From Antitrichia curtipendula (lineage: Eukaryota > Streptophyta > Bryopsida > Hypnales > Leucodontaceae): a DNA stretch of 64,000 nt. Each line of letters starts with the position of its first letter. The stretch's first letter is position 1. The position numbers and the translations under genes were made by a program. This document shows positions 41,101 through 53,640 of this stretch, in pieces. The notes under the pieces were generated by a model that was given only the letters and a program-made list of their open reading frames with translations, was not told the DNA's origin and did not search any database. The stretch covers positions 22,258,001 through 22,322,000 of the forward strand of contig OX579637.1 of assembly GCA_951230915.1 (NCBI GenBank), read 5' to 3'.

Positions 41101-44100
41101 TGCTGTGGGCGGCCTCTAAAGAATAGGTCCGGTTTATTTCCCGTCTTTTTTTTAAATCACGTGTGGCTGGATTAAATGCTCCACAAATATTAAATATGTT
41201 CATGCATTCTAATAGTTGAGGGTGTTTGCAAATTACACCACTTTCTTCAAGTCACATTCAAAATGAAATTCTATGACATTTGCTGTGGGCGACCTCTAAA
41301 GTATAGGTCCGGTTTATTTCCCGTCTTTTTTTTAAATCACGTGTGGCTGGATTAAATGCTCCACAAATAGTAAATATGTTCATGCATTCTAATAGTTGAG
41401 GGTGTTTGCAAATTACACCACTTTCTTCAAGTCACATTCAAAATGAAATTCTATGACATTTGCTGTGGGCGACCTCTAAAGAATAGGTCCGGTTTATTTC
41501 CCGTCTTTTTTTTAAATCACGTGTGGCTCGATTAAATGCTCCACAAATAGTAAATATGTTCATGCATTCTAATAGTTGAGGGTGTTTGCAAATTACACCA
41601 CTTTCTTCAAGTCACATTCAAAATGAAATTCTATGACATTTGCTGTGGGCGGCCTCTAAAGAATAGGTCCGGTTTATTTCCCGTCTTTTTTTTAAATCAC
41701 GTGTGGCTGGATTAAATGCTCCACAAATATTGAAAATGTTCATGCATTCTACTAGTTGAGGGTGTTTGCAAATTACACCACTTTCTTCAAGTCACATTCA
41801 AAATGAAATTCTATGACATTTGCTGTGGGCGGCCTCTAAAGAATAGGTCCGGTTTATTTCCCGTCTTTTTTTTAAATCACGTGTGGCTGGATTAAATGCT
41901 CCACAAATAGTAAATATGTTCATGCATTCTAATAGTTGAGGGTGTTTGCAAATTACACCACTTTCTTCAAGTCACATTCAAAATGAAATTCTAAGACATT
42001 TGCTGTGGGCGGCCTCTAAAGTATAGGTCCGGTTTATTTCCCGTCTTTTTTTTAAATCACGTGTGGCTGGATTAAATGCTCCACAAATATTAAATATGTT
42101 CATGCACTCTAATAGTTGAGGGTGTTTGCAAATTACACCACTTTCTTCAAGTCACATTCAAAATGAAATTCTATGACATTTGCTGTGGGCGACCTCTAAA
42201 GAATAGGTCCGGTTGATTTCCCGTCTTTTTTTTAAATCACGTGTGGCTGGATTAAATGCTCCACAAATATTAAATATGTTCATGCATTCTAATAGTTGAG
42301 GGTGTTTGCAAATTACACCACTTTCTTCAAGTCACATTCAAAATGAAATTCTATGACATTTGCTGTGGGCGGCCTCTAAAGTATAGGTCCGGTTTATTTC
42401 CCGTCTTTTTTTTAAATCACGTGTGGCTGGATTAAATGCTCCACAAATAGTAAATATGTTCATGCATTCTAATAGTTGAGGGTGTTTGCAAATTACACCA
42501 CTTTCTTCAAGTCACATTCAAAATGAAATTCTATGACATTTGCTGTGGGCGGCCTCTAAAGTATAGGTCCGGTTTATTTCCCGTCTTTTTTTTAAATCAC
42601 GTGTGGCTGGATTAAATGCTCCACAAATAGTAAATATGTTCATGCATTCTAGTAGTTGAGGGTGTTTGCAAATTACACCACTTTCTTCAAGTCACATTCA
42701 AAATGAAATTCTATGACATTTGCTGTGGGTGGCCTCTAAAGTATAGGTCCGGTTTATTTCCCGTCTTTTTTTTAAATCACGTGTGGCTGGATTAAATGCT
42801 CCACAAATAGTAAATCTGTTCATGCATTCTAATAGTTGAGGGTGTTTGCAAATTACACCACTTTCTTCAAGTCACATTCAAAATGAAATTCTATGACATT
42901 TGCTGTGGGCGGCCTCTAAAGAATAGGTCCGGTTTATTTCCCGTCTTTTTTTTAAATCACGTGTGGCTGGATTAAATGCTCCACAAATATTGAAAATGTT
43001 CATGCATTCTACTAGTTGAGGGTGTTTGCAAATTACACCACTTTCTTCAAGTCACATTCAAAATGAAATTCTATGACATTTGATGTGGGCCGCCTCTAAA
43101 ATATAGGTCGGGCTTATTTCCCAGTGTTTTTTCTATTCACGTGTGGACTGATTAAATGCTACACATAAATTAAATAAGTTCATGCATTCTAATAGTTGAG
43201 GGCGTTTGCAAATTACACCACTTTCTTCAAGTCACATTCAAAATGAAATTCTATGACATTTGATGTGGGCGGCCTCTAAAGAATAGGTCCGGTTTATTTC
43301 CCGTCTTTTTTTTAAATCACGTGTGGCTGGATTAAATGCTCCACAAATATTGAAAATGTTCATGCATTCTACTAGTTGAGGGTGTTTGCAAATTACACCA
43401 CTTTCTTCAAGTCACATTCAAAATGAAATTCTATGACATTTGCAGTGGGCGGCCTCTAAAGAATAGGTCCGGTTTATTTCCCGTCTTTTTTTTAAATCAC
43501 GTGTGGCTGGATTAAATGCTCCACAAATAGTAAATATGTTCATGCATTCTAATAGTTGAGGTTGTTTGCAAATTACACCACTTTCTTCAAGTCACATTCA
43601 AAATGAAATTCTATGACATTTGCTGTGGGCGGCCTCTAAAGAATAGGTCCGGTTTATTTCCCGTCTTTTTTTTAAATCACGTGTGGCTGGATTAAATGCT
43701 CCACAAATAGTAAATATGTTCATGCATTCTAATAGTTGAGGGTGTTTGCAAATTACACCACTTTCTTCAAGTCACATTCAAAATGAAATTCTATGACATT
43801 TGCTGTGGGCGGCCTCTAAAGTATAGGTCCGGTTTATTTCCCGTCTTTTTTTTAAATCACGTGTGGCTGGATTAAATGCTCCACAAATATTAAATATGTT
43901 CATGCACTCTAATAGTTGAGGGTGTTTGCAAATTACACCACTTTCTTCAAGTCACATTCAAAATGAAATTCTATGACATTTGCTGTGGGCGACCTCTAAA
44001 GAATAGGTCCGGTTGATTTCCCGTCTTTTTTTTAAATCACGTGTGGCTGGATTAAATGCTCCACAAATAGTAAATATGTTCATGCATTCTAATAGTTGAG

Positions 44101-44815
44101 GGTGTTTGCAAATTACACCACTTTCTTCAAGTCACATTCAAAATGAAATTCTATGACATTTGCTGTGGGCGGCCTCTAAAGTATAGGTCCGGTTTATTTC
44201 CCGTCTTTTTTTTAAATCACGTGTGGCTGGATTAAATGCTCCACAAATAGTAAATATGTTCATGCATTCTAATAGTTGAGGGTGTTTGCAAATTACACCA
44301 CTTTCTTCAAGTCACATTCAAAATGAAATTCTATGACATTTGATGTGGGCCGCCTCTAAAGTATAGGTCTGGCTTATTTCCCGTCTTTTTTTTAAATCAC
44401 GTGTGGCTGGATTAAATGCTCCACAAATAGTAAATATGTTCATGCATTCTAATAGTTGAGGGTGTTTGCAAATTACACCACTTTCTTCAAGTCACATTCA
44501 AAATGAAATTCTATGACATTTGCTGTGGGCGGCCTCTAAAGTATAGGTCCGGTTTATTTCCCGTCTTTTTTTTAAATCACGTGTGGCTGGATTAAATGCT
44601 CCACAAATAGTAAATATGTTCATGCATTCTAATAGTTGAGGGTGTTTGCAAATTACACCACTTTCTTCAAGTCACATTCAAAATGAAATTCTATGACATT
44701 TGATGTGGGCCGCCTCTAAAGTATAGGTCTGGCTTATTTCCCGTCTTTTTTTTAAATCACGTGTGGCTGGATTAAATGCTCCACAAATAGTAAATATGTT
44801 CATGCATTCTAATAG

Positions 44816-44882
44816 TTGAGGGTGTTTGCAAATTACACCACTTTCTTCAAGTCACATTCAAAATGAAATTCTATGACATTTG
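44816..44882. other. Example of the near-invariant half-monomer block
   Basis: This is one instance of the ~65-bp stretch from TTGAGGGTG to CTATGACATTTG that is repeated almost unchanged in about 127 monomers between 41.2 and 64 kb, while the other ~115 bp varies. In the left array the same stretch varies freely (ACAACT, ACACCACT, ACAAAACT, AAATGAAATTC, AAATGATATTC, AAAGTCTATG). Protein binding, nucleosome placement or very recent homogenisation could each explain it; the sequence alone cannot decide. Confidence 0.6.
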
Positions 44883-44935
44883 CTGTGGGCGGCCTCTAAA
44901 GAATAGGTCCGGTTTATTTCCCGTCTTTTTTTTAA

Positions 44936-44943
44936 ATCACGTG
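44936..44943. other. Example of the per-monomer ATCACGTG palindrome
   Basis: CACGTG, preceded by AT and an eight-T tract, is present once in nearly every monomer from about 41.1 to 64 kb. It is absent from the A/B/C monomers of 1-3420, which have CAGGTATGG, and is intermittent at 3.5-40.9 kb (CACGTG, CAAGTG, CATGTG and CAGGTA alternatives). CACGTG is the core of plant G-boxes and of E-boxes, and RTCACRTG is the yeast CDEI centromere element bound by Cbf1. Whether any factor binds here is unknown, and the match may be chance. Confidence 0.4.
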
Positions 44944-46080
44944 TGGCTGGATTAAATGCTCCACAAATAGTAAATATGTTCATGCATTCTAATAGTTGAG
45001 GGTGTTTGCAAATTACACCACTTTCTTCAAGTCACATTCAAAATGAAATTCTATGACATTTGCTGTGGGCGGCCTCTAAAGAATAGGTCCGGTTTATTTC
45101 CCGTCTTTTTTTTAAATCACGTGTGGCTGGATTAAATGCTCCACAAATAATAAATATGTTCATGCATTCTAATAGTTGAGGGTGTTTGCAAATTACACCA
45201 CTTTCTTCAAGTCACATTCAAAATGAAATTCTATGACATTTGCTGTGGGCGACCTCTGAAGTATAGGTCCGGTTTATTTCCCGTCTTTTTTTTAAATCAC
45301 GTGTGGCTGGATTAAATGCTCCACAAATAGTAAATATGTTCATGCATTCTAATAGTTGAGGGTGTTTGCAAATTACACCACTTTCTTCAAGTCACATTCA
45401 AAATGAAATTCTATGACATTTGCTGTGGGCGGCCTCTAAAGAATAGGTCCGGTTGATTTCCCGTCTTTTTTTTAAATCACGTGTGGCTGGATTAAATGCT
45501 CCACAAATAGTAAATATGTTCATGCATTCTAATAGTTGAGGGTGTTTGCAAATTACACCACTTTCTTCAAGTCACATTCAAAATGAAATTCTATGACATT
45601 TGCTGTGGGCGACCTCTAAAGTATAGGTCCGGTTTATTTCCCGTCTTTTTTTTAAATCACGTGTGGCTGGATTAAATGCTCCACAAATATTAAATATGTT
45701 CATGCACTCTAATAGTTGAGGGTGTTTGCAAATTACACCACTTTCTTCAAGTCACATTCAAAATGAAATTCTATGACATTTGCTGTGGGCGGCCTCTAAA
45801 GTATAGGTCCGGTTTATTTCCCGTCTTTTTTTTAAATCACGTGTGGCTGGATTAAATGCTCCACAAATAGTAAATATGTTCATGCATTCTAATAGTTGAG
45901 GGTGTTTGCAAATTACACCACTTTCTTCAAGTCACATTCAAAATGAAATTCTATGACATTTGCTGTGGGCGGCCTCTAAAGTATAGGTCCGGTTTATTTC
46001 CCGTCTTTTTTTTAAATCACGTGTGGCTGGATTAAATGCTCCACAAATAGTAAATATGTTCATGCATTCTAATAGTTGAG

Positions 46081-46980
46081 GGTGTTTGCAAATTACACCA
46101 CTTTCTTCAAGTCACATTCAAAATGAAATTCTATGACATTTGATGTGGGCCGCCTCTAAAGTATAGGTCTGGCTTATTTCCTAGTGTTTTTTCTATTCAC
46201 GTGTGGACTGATTAAATGCTACACATAAATTAAATAAGTTCATGCATTCTAATAGTTGAGGGTGTTTGCAAATTACACCACTTTCTTCAAGTCACATTCA
46301 AAATGAAATTCTATGACATTTGCTGTGGGCGACCTCTAAAGAATAGGTCCGGTTTATTTCCCGTCTTTTTTTTAAATCACGTGTGGCTGGATTAAATGCT
46401 CCACAAATATTGAAAATGTTCATGCATTCTACTAGTTGAGGGTGTTTGCAAATTACACCACTTTCTTCAAGTCACATTCAAAATGAAATTCTATGACATT
46501 TGCTGTGGGCGGCCTCTAAAGAATAGGTCCGGTTTATTTCCCGTCTTTTTTTTAAATCACGTGTGGCTGGATTAAATGCTCCACAAATAGTAAATATGTT
46601 CATGCATTCTAATAGTTGAGGGTGTTTGCAAATTACACCACTTTCTTCAAGTCACATTCAAAATGAAATTCTATGACATTTGATGTGGGCGGCCTCTAAA
46701 GTATAGGTCCGGTTTATTTCCCGTCTTTTTTTTAAATCACGTGTGGCTGGATTAAATGCTCCACAAATATTAAATATGTTCATGCACTCTAATAGTTGAG
46801 GGTGTTTGCAAATTACACCACTTTCTTCAAGTCACATTCAAAATGAAATTCTATGACATTTGCTGTGGGCGACCTCTAAAGAATAGGTCCGGTTGATTTC
46901 CCGTCTTTTTTTTAAATCACGTGTGGCTGGATTAAATGCTCCACAAATAGTAAATATGTTCATGCATTCTAATAGTTGAG
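46081..46980. repeat. 5-monomer segment repeated 6.1 kb downstream
   Basis: This segment begins with a right-type first half joined to a left-type second half (CCTAGTGTTTTTTCTATTCA, CTACACATAAATTAAATAAG), followed by the TTGAAAATG plus ACTAGTTGAG monomer. It recurs at 52201-53100 and runs on into the matching start of the 15-mer, to about 53640. The offset is about 6.12 kb (34 monomers), with one T fewer at about 52310. It thus frames the two 2.7-kb copies, as expected if those arose by duplication inside a longer unit. Confidence 0.82.
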
Positions 46981-49900
46981 GGTGTTTGCAAATTACACCA
47001 CTTTCTTCAAGTCACATTCAAAATGAAATTCTATGACATTTGATGTGGGCGGCCTCTAAAGAATAGGTCCGGTTTATTTCCCGTCTTTTTTTTAAATCAC
47101 GTGTGGCTGGATTAAATGCTCCACAAATACTAAAAATGTTCATGCATTCTAATAGTTGAGGGTGTTTGCAAATTACACCACTTTCTTCAAGTCACATTCA
47201 AAATGAAATTCTATGACATTTGATGTGGGCGCCCTCTAAAGAATAGGTCCGGTTTATTTCCCGTCTTTTTTTTAAATCACGTGTGGCTGGATTAAATGCT
47301 CCACAAATAGTAAATATGTTCATGCATTCTAATAGTTGAGGTTGTTTGCAAATTACACCACTTTCTTCAAGTCACATTCAAAATGAAATTCTATGACATT
47401 TGCTGTGGGCGACCTCTAAAGTATAGGTCCGGTTTATTTCCCGTCTTTTTTTTAAATCACGTGTGGCTGGATTAAATGCTCCACAAATACTAAATATGTT
47501 CTTGCATTCTAATAGTTGAGGGTGTTTGCAAATTACACCACTTTCTTCAAGTCACATTCAAAATGAAATTCTATGACATTTGCTGTGGGCGGCCTCTAAA
47601 GAATAGGTCCGGTTGATTTCCCGTCTTTTTTTTAAATCACGTGTGGCTGGATTAAATGCTCCACAAATAGTAAATATGTTCATGCATTCTAATAGTTGAG
47701 GGTGTTTGCAAATTACACCACTTTCTTCAAGTCACATTCAAAATGAAATTCTATGACATTTGCTGTGGGCGGCCTCTAAAGTATAGGTCCGGTTTATTTC
47801 CCGTCTTTTTTTTAAATCACGTGTGGCTGGATTAAATGCTCCACAAATATTAAATATGTTCATGCACTCTAATAGTTGAGGGTGTTTGCAAATTACACCA
47901 CTTTCTTCAAGTCACATTCAAAATGAAATTCTATGACATTTGCTGTGGGCGACCTCTAAAGAATAGGTCCGGTTGATTTCCCGTCTTTTTTTTAAATCAC
48001 GTGTGGCTGGATTAAATGCTCCACAAATAGTAAATATGTTCATGCATTCTAATAGTTGAGGGTGTTTGCAAATTACACCACTTTCTTCAAGTCACATTCA
48101 AAATGAAATTCTATGACATTTGCTGTGGGCGGCCTCTAAAGTATAGGTCCGGTTTATTTCCCGTCTTTTTTTTAAATCACGTGTGGCTGGATTAAATGCT
48201 CCACAAATAGTAAATATGTTCATGCATTCTAATAGTTGAGGGTGTTTGCAAATTACACCACTTTCTTCAAGTCACATTCAAAATGAAATTCTATGACATT
48301 TGATGTGGGCCGCCTCTAAAGTATAGGTCTGGCTTATTTCCCGTCTTTTTTTTAAATCACGTGTGGCTGGATTAAATGCTCCACAAATAGTAAATATGTT
48401 CATGCATTCTAATAGTTGAGGGTGTTTGCAAATTACACCACTTTCTTCAAGTCACATTCAAAATGAAATTCTATGACATTTGCTGTGGGCGGCCTCTAAA
48501 GAATAGGTCCGGTTTATTTCCCGTCTTTTTTTTAAATCACGTGTGGCTGGATTAAATGCTCCACAAATAGTAAATATGTTCATGCATTCTAATAGTTGAG
48601 GGTGTTTGCAAATTACACCACTTTCTTCAAGTCACATTCAAAATGAAATTCTATGACATTTGCTGTGGGCGGCCTCTAAAGAATAGGTCCGGTTTATTTC
48701 CCGTCTTTTTTTTAAATCACGTGTGGCTGGATTAAATGCTCCACAAATAATAAATATGTTCATGCATTCTAATAGTTGAGGGTGTTTGCAAATTACACCA
48801 CTTTCTTCAAGTCACATTCAAAATGAAATTCTATGACATTTGCTGTGGGCGACCTCTAAAGTATAGGTCCGGTTTATTTCCCGTCTTTTTTTTAAATCAC
48901 GTGTGGCTGGATTAAATGCTCCACAAATAGTAAATATGTTCATGCATTCTAATAGTTGAGGGTGTTTGCAAATTACACCACTTTCTTCAAGTCACATTCA
49001 AAATGAAATTCTATGACATTTGCTGTGGGCGACCTCTAAAGTATAGGTCCGGTTTATTTCCCGTCTTTTTTTTAAATCACGTGTGGCTGGATTAAATGCT
49101 CCACAAATATTAAATATGTTCATGCACTCTAATAGTTGAGGGTGTTTGCAAATTACACCACTTTCTTCAAGTCACATTCAAAATGAAATTCTATGACATT
49201 TGCTGTGGGCGACCTCTAAAGAATAGGTCCGGTTGATTTCCCGTCTTTTTTTTAAATCACGTGTGGCTGGATTAAATGCTCCACAAATAGTAAATATGTT
49301 CATGCATTCTAATAGTTGAGGGTGTTTGCAAATTACACCACTTTCTTCAAGTCACATTCAAAATGAAATTCTATGACATTTGCTGTGGGCGGCCTCTAAA
49401 GTATAGGTCCGGTTTATTTCCCGTCTTTTTTTTAAATCACGTGTGGCTGGATTAAATGCTCCACAAATAGTAAATATGTTCATGCATTCTAATAGTTGAG
49501 GGTGTTTGCAAATTACACCACTTTCTTCAAGTCACATTCAAAATGAAATTCTATGACATTTGCTGTGGGCGGCCTCTAAAGTATAGGTCCGGTTTATTTC
49601 CCGTCTTTTTTTTAAATCACGTGTGGCTGGATTAAATGCTCCACAAATAGTAAATATGTTCATGCATTCTAATAGTTGAGGGTGTTTGCAAATTACACCA
49701 CTTTCTTCAAGTCACATTCAAAATGAAATTCTATGACATTTGATGTGGGCGGCCTCTAAAGAATAGGTCCGGTTGATTTCCCGTCTTTTTTTTAAATCAC
49801 GTGTGGCTGGATTAAATGCTCCACAAATACTAAAAATGTTCATGCATTCTAATAGTTGAGGGTGTTTGCAAATTACACCACTTTCTTCAAGTCACATTCA

Positions 49901-52200
49901 AAATGAAATTCTATGACATTTGATGTGGGCGCCCTCTAAAGAATAGGTCCGGTTTATTTCCCGTCTTTTTTTTAAATCACGTGTGGCTGGATTAAATGCT
50001 CCACAAATAGTAAATATGTTCATGCATTCTAATAGTTGAGGTTGTTTGCAAATTACACCACTTTCTTCAAGTCACATTCAAAATGAAATTCTATGACATT
50101 TGCTGTGGGCGACCTCTAAAGTATAGGTCCGGTTTATTTCCCGTCTTTTTTTTAAATCACGTGTGGCTGGATTAAATGCTCCACAAATACTAAATATGTT
50201 CTTGCATTCTAATAGTTGAGGGTGTTTGCAAATTACACCACTTTCTTCAAGTCACATTCAAAATGAAATTCTATGACATTTGCTGTGGGCGGCCTCTAAA
50301 GAATAGGTCCGGTTGATTTCCCGTCTTTTTTTTAAATCACGTGTGGCTGGATTAAATGCTCCACAAATAGTAAATATGTTCATGCATTCTAATAGTTGAG
50401 GGTGTTTGCAAATTACACCACTTTCTTCAAGTCACATTCAAAATGAAATTCTATGACATTTGCTGTGGGCGGCCTCTAAAGTATAGGTCCGGTTTATTTC
50501 CCGTCTTTTTTTTAAATCACGTGTGGCTGGATTAAATGCTCCACAAATATTAAATATGTTCATGCACTCTAATAGTTGAGGGTGTTTGCAAATTACACCA
50601 CTTTCTTCAAGTCACATTCAAAATGAAATTCTATGACATTTGCTGTGGGCGACCTCTAAAGAATAGGTCCGGTTGATTTCCCGTCTTTTTTTTAAATCAC
50701 GTGTGGCTGGATTAAATGCTCCACAAATAGTAAATATGTTCATGCATTCTAATAGTTGAGGGTGTTTGCAAATTACACCACTTTCTTCAAGTCACATTCA
50801 AAATGAAATTCTATGACATTTGCTGTGGGCGGCCTCTAAAGTATAGGTCCGGTTTATTTCCCGTCTTTTTTTTAAATCACGTGTGGCTGGATTAAATGCT
50901 CCACAAATAGTAAATATGTTCATGCATTCTAATAGTTGAGGGTGTTTGCAAATTACACCACTTTCTTCAAGTCACATTCAAAATGAAATTCTATGACATT
51001 TGATGTGGGCCGCCTCTAAAGTATAGGTCTGGCTTATTTCCCGTCTTTTTTTTAAATCACGTGTGGCTGGATTAAATGCTCCACAAATAGTAAATATGTT
51101 CATGCATTCTAATAGTTGAGGGTGTTTGCAAATTACACCACTTTCTTCAAGTCACATTCAAAATGAAATTCTATGACATTTGCTGTGGGCGGCCTCTAAA
51201 GAATAGGTCCGGTTTATTTCCCGTCTTTTTTTTAAATCACGTGTGGCTGGATTAAATGCTCCACAAATAGTAAATATGTTCATGCATTCTAATAGTTGAG
51301 GGTGTTTGCAAATTACACCACTTTCTTCAAGTCACATTCAAAATGAAATTCTATGACATTTGCTGTGGGCGGCCTCTAAAGAATAGGTCCGGTTTATTTC
51401 CCGTCTTTTTTTTAAATCACGTGTGGCTGGATTAAATGCTCCACAAATAATAAATATGTTCATGCATTCTAATAGTTGAGGGTGTTTGCAAATTACACCA
51501 CTTTCTTCAAGTCACATTCAAAATGAAATTCTATGACATTTGCTGTGGGCGACCTCTAAAGTATAGGTCCGGTTTATTTCCCGTCTTTTTTTTAAATCAC
51601 GTGTGGCTGGATTAAATGCTCCACAAATAGTAAATATGTTCATGCATTCTAATAGTTGAGGGTGTTTGCAAATTACACCACTTTCTTCAAGTCACATTCA
51701 AAATGAAATTCTATGACATTTGCTGTGGGCGACCTCTAAAGTATAGGTCCGGTTTATTTCCCGTCTTTTTTTTAAATCACGTGTGGCTGGATTAAATGCT
51801 CCACAAATATTAAATATGTTCATGCACTCTAATAGTTGAGGGTGTTTGCAAATTACACCACTTTCTTCAAGTCACATTCAAAATGAAATTCTATGACATT
51901 TGCTGTGGGCGACCTCTAAAGAATAGGTCCGGTTGATTTCCCGTCTTTTTTTTAAATCACGTGTGGCTGGATTAAATGCTCCACAAATAGTAAATATGTT
52001 CATGCATTCTAATAGTTGAGGGTGTTTGCAAATTACACCACTTTCTTCAAGTCACATTCAAAATGAAATTCTATGACATTTGCTGTGGGCGGCCTCTAAA
52101 GTATAGGTCCGGTTTATTTCCCGTCTTTTTTTTAAATCACGTGTGGCTGGATTAAATGCTCCACAAATAGTAAATATGTTCATGCATTCTAATAGTTGAG
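46981..52200. repeat. 15-mer HOR (2.7 kb), two nearly identical copies
   Basis: The run 46981-49500 matches 49681-52200 at offset 2700, and I could see only about one difference (GGTTTATTT at 47081 against GGTTGATTT at 49781). Shared marks in order are CTAAAAATG (47130/49830), GCCCTCTAAAG (47231/49931), GAGGTTGTTTGC (47338/50038), GTTCTTGCATTC (47499/50199), CATGCACTC (47861/50561), the mixed GCCGCC-CCGTC monomer (48301/51001) and AATAATAAATATG (48747/51447). The last monomer differs: 49501-49680 is ordinary, while the next copy turns at 52201 into the left-type monomer. Confidence 0.9.
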
Positions 52201-53640
52201 GGTGTTTGCAAATTACACCACTTTCTTCAAGTCACATTCAAAATGAAATTCTATGACATTTGATGTGGGCCGCCTCTAAAGTATAGGTCTGGCTTATTTC
52301 CTAGTGTTTTTCTATTCACGTGTGGACTGATTAAATGCTACACATAAATTAAATAAGTTCATGCATTCTAATAGTTGAGGGTGTTTGCAAATTACACCAC
52401 TTTCTTCAAGTCACATTCAAAATGAAATTCTATGACATTTGCTGTGGGCGACCTCTAAAGAATAGGTCCGGTTTATTTCCCGTCTTTTTTTTAAATCACG
52501 TGTGGCTGGATTAAATGCTCCACAAATATTGAAAATGTTCATGCATTCTACTAGTTGAGGGTGTTTGCAAATTACACCACTTTCTTCAAGTCACATTCAA
52601 AATGAAATTCTATGACATTTGCTGTGGGCGGCCTCTAAAGAATAGGTCCGGTTTATTTCCCGTCTTTTTTTTAAATCACGTGTGGCTGGATTAAATGCTC
52701 CACAAATAGTAAATATGTTCATGCATTCTAATAGTTGAGGGTGTTTGCAAATTACACCACTTTCTTCAAGTCACATTCAAAATGAAATTCTATGACATTT
52801 GATGTGGGCGGCCTCTAAAGTATAGGTCCGGTTTATTTCCCGTCTTTTTTTTAAATCACGTGTGGCTGGATTAAATGCTCCACAAATATTAAATATGTTC
52901 ATGCACTCTAATAGTTGAGGGTGTTTGCAAATTACACCACTTTCTTCAAGTCACATTCAAAATGAAATTCTATGACATTTGCTGTGGGCGACCTCTAAAG
53001 AATAGGTCCGGTTGATTTCCCGTCTTTTTTTTAAATCACGTGTGGCTGGATTAAATGCTCCACAAATAGTAAATATGTTCATGCATTCTAATAGTTGAGG
53101 GTGTTTGCAAATTACACCACTTTCTTCAAGTCACATTCAAAATGAAATTCTATGACATTTGCTGTGGGCGGCCTCTAAAGAATAGGTCCGGTTTATTTCC
53201 CGTCTTTTTTTTAAATCACGTGTGGCTGGATTAAATGCTCCACAAATACTAAAAATGTTCATGCATTCTAATAGTTGAGGGTGTTTGCAAATTACACCAC
53301 TTTCTTCAAGTCACATTCAAAATGAAATTCTATGACATTTGATGTGGGCGCCCTCTAAAGAATAGGTCCGGTTTATTTCCCGTCTTTTTTTTAAATCACG
53401 TGTGGCTGGATTAAATGCTCCACAAATAGTAAATATGTTCATGCATTCTAATAGTTGAGGTTGTTTGCAAATTACACCACTTTCTTCAAGTCACATTCAA
53501 AATGAAATTCTATGACATTTGCTGTGGGCGACCTCTAAAGTATAGGTCCGGTTTATTTCCCGTCTTTTTTTTAAATCACGTGTGGCTGGATTAAATGCTC
53601 CACAAATACTAAATATGTTCTTGCATTCTAATAGTTGAGG
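52201..53640. repeat. Repeat of 46081-47520
   Basis: Eight monomers match 46081-47520 in order, including the left-type hybrid, TTGAAAATG/ACTAGTTGAG, CATGCACTC, GGTTGATTTCC, GCCCTCTAAAG, GAGGTTGTTTGC and GTTCTTGCATTC. The first monomer has a T tract one base shorter (TAGTGTTTTTCTATTC). After 53640 the orders diverge. Confidence 0.83.

Larger units (their letters stand above)
41941..45900. repeat. Early, irregular copies of the right-hand HOR
   Basis: A linked pair, CATGCACTCTAATAG followed by GACCTCTAAAGAATAGG with CCGGTTGATTTCC, appears at 42061-42220 and 43861-44020. The run 43741-45400 matches 47701-49000, including the mixed-type monomer (GCCGCCTCTAAAGTATAGG then CCGTC) and the CCACAAATAATAAATATG monomer. 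Compared with 47701-49000 it has about 360 bp more, because the mixed monomer and a neighbour occur twice (44281-44640 and 44641-44820). It appears to be a less regular relative of the 15-mer that follows. Confidence 0.75.

Noticed and set aside
44900..44945. Possible CENP-B box in right-type monomers (CCCG followed by T-rich sequence)
   Set aside because: On the reverse strand the CCCG part fits, but the required CG-AA part is replaced by T and A (three mismatches in the essential positions), so it does not meet the known consensus.
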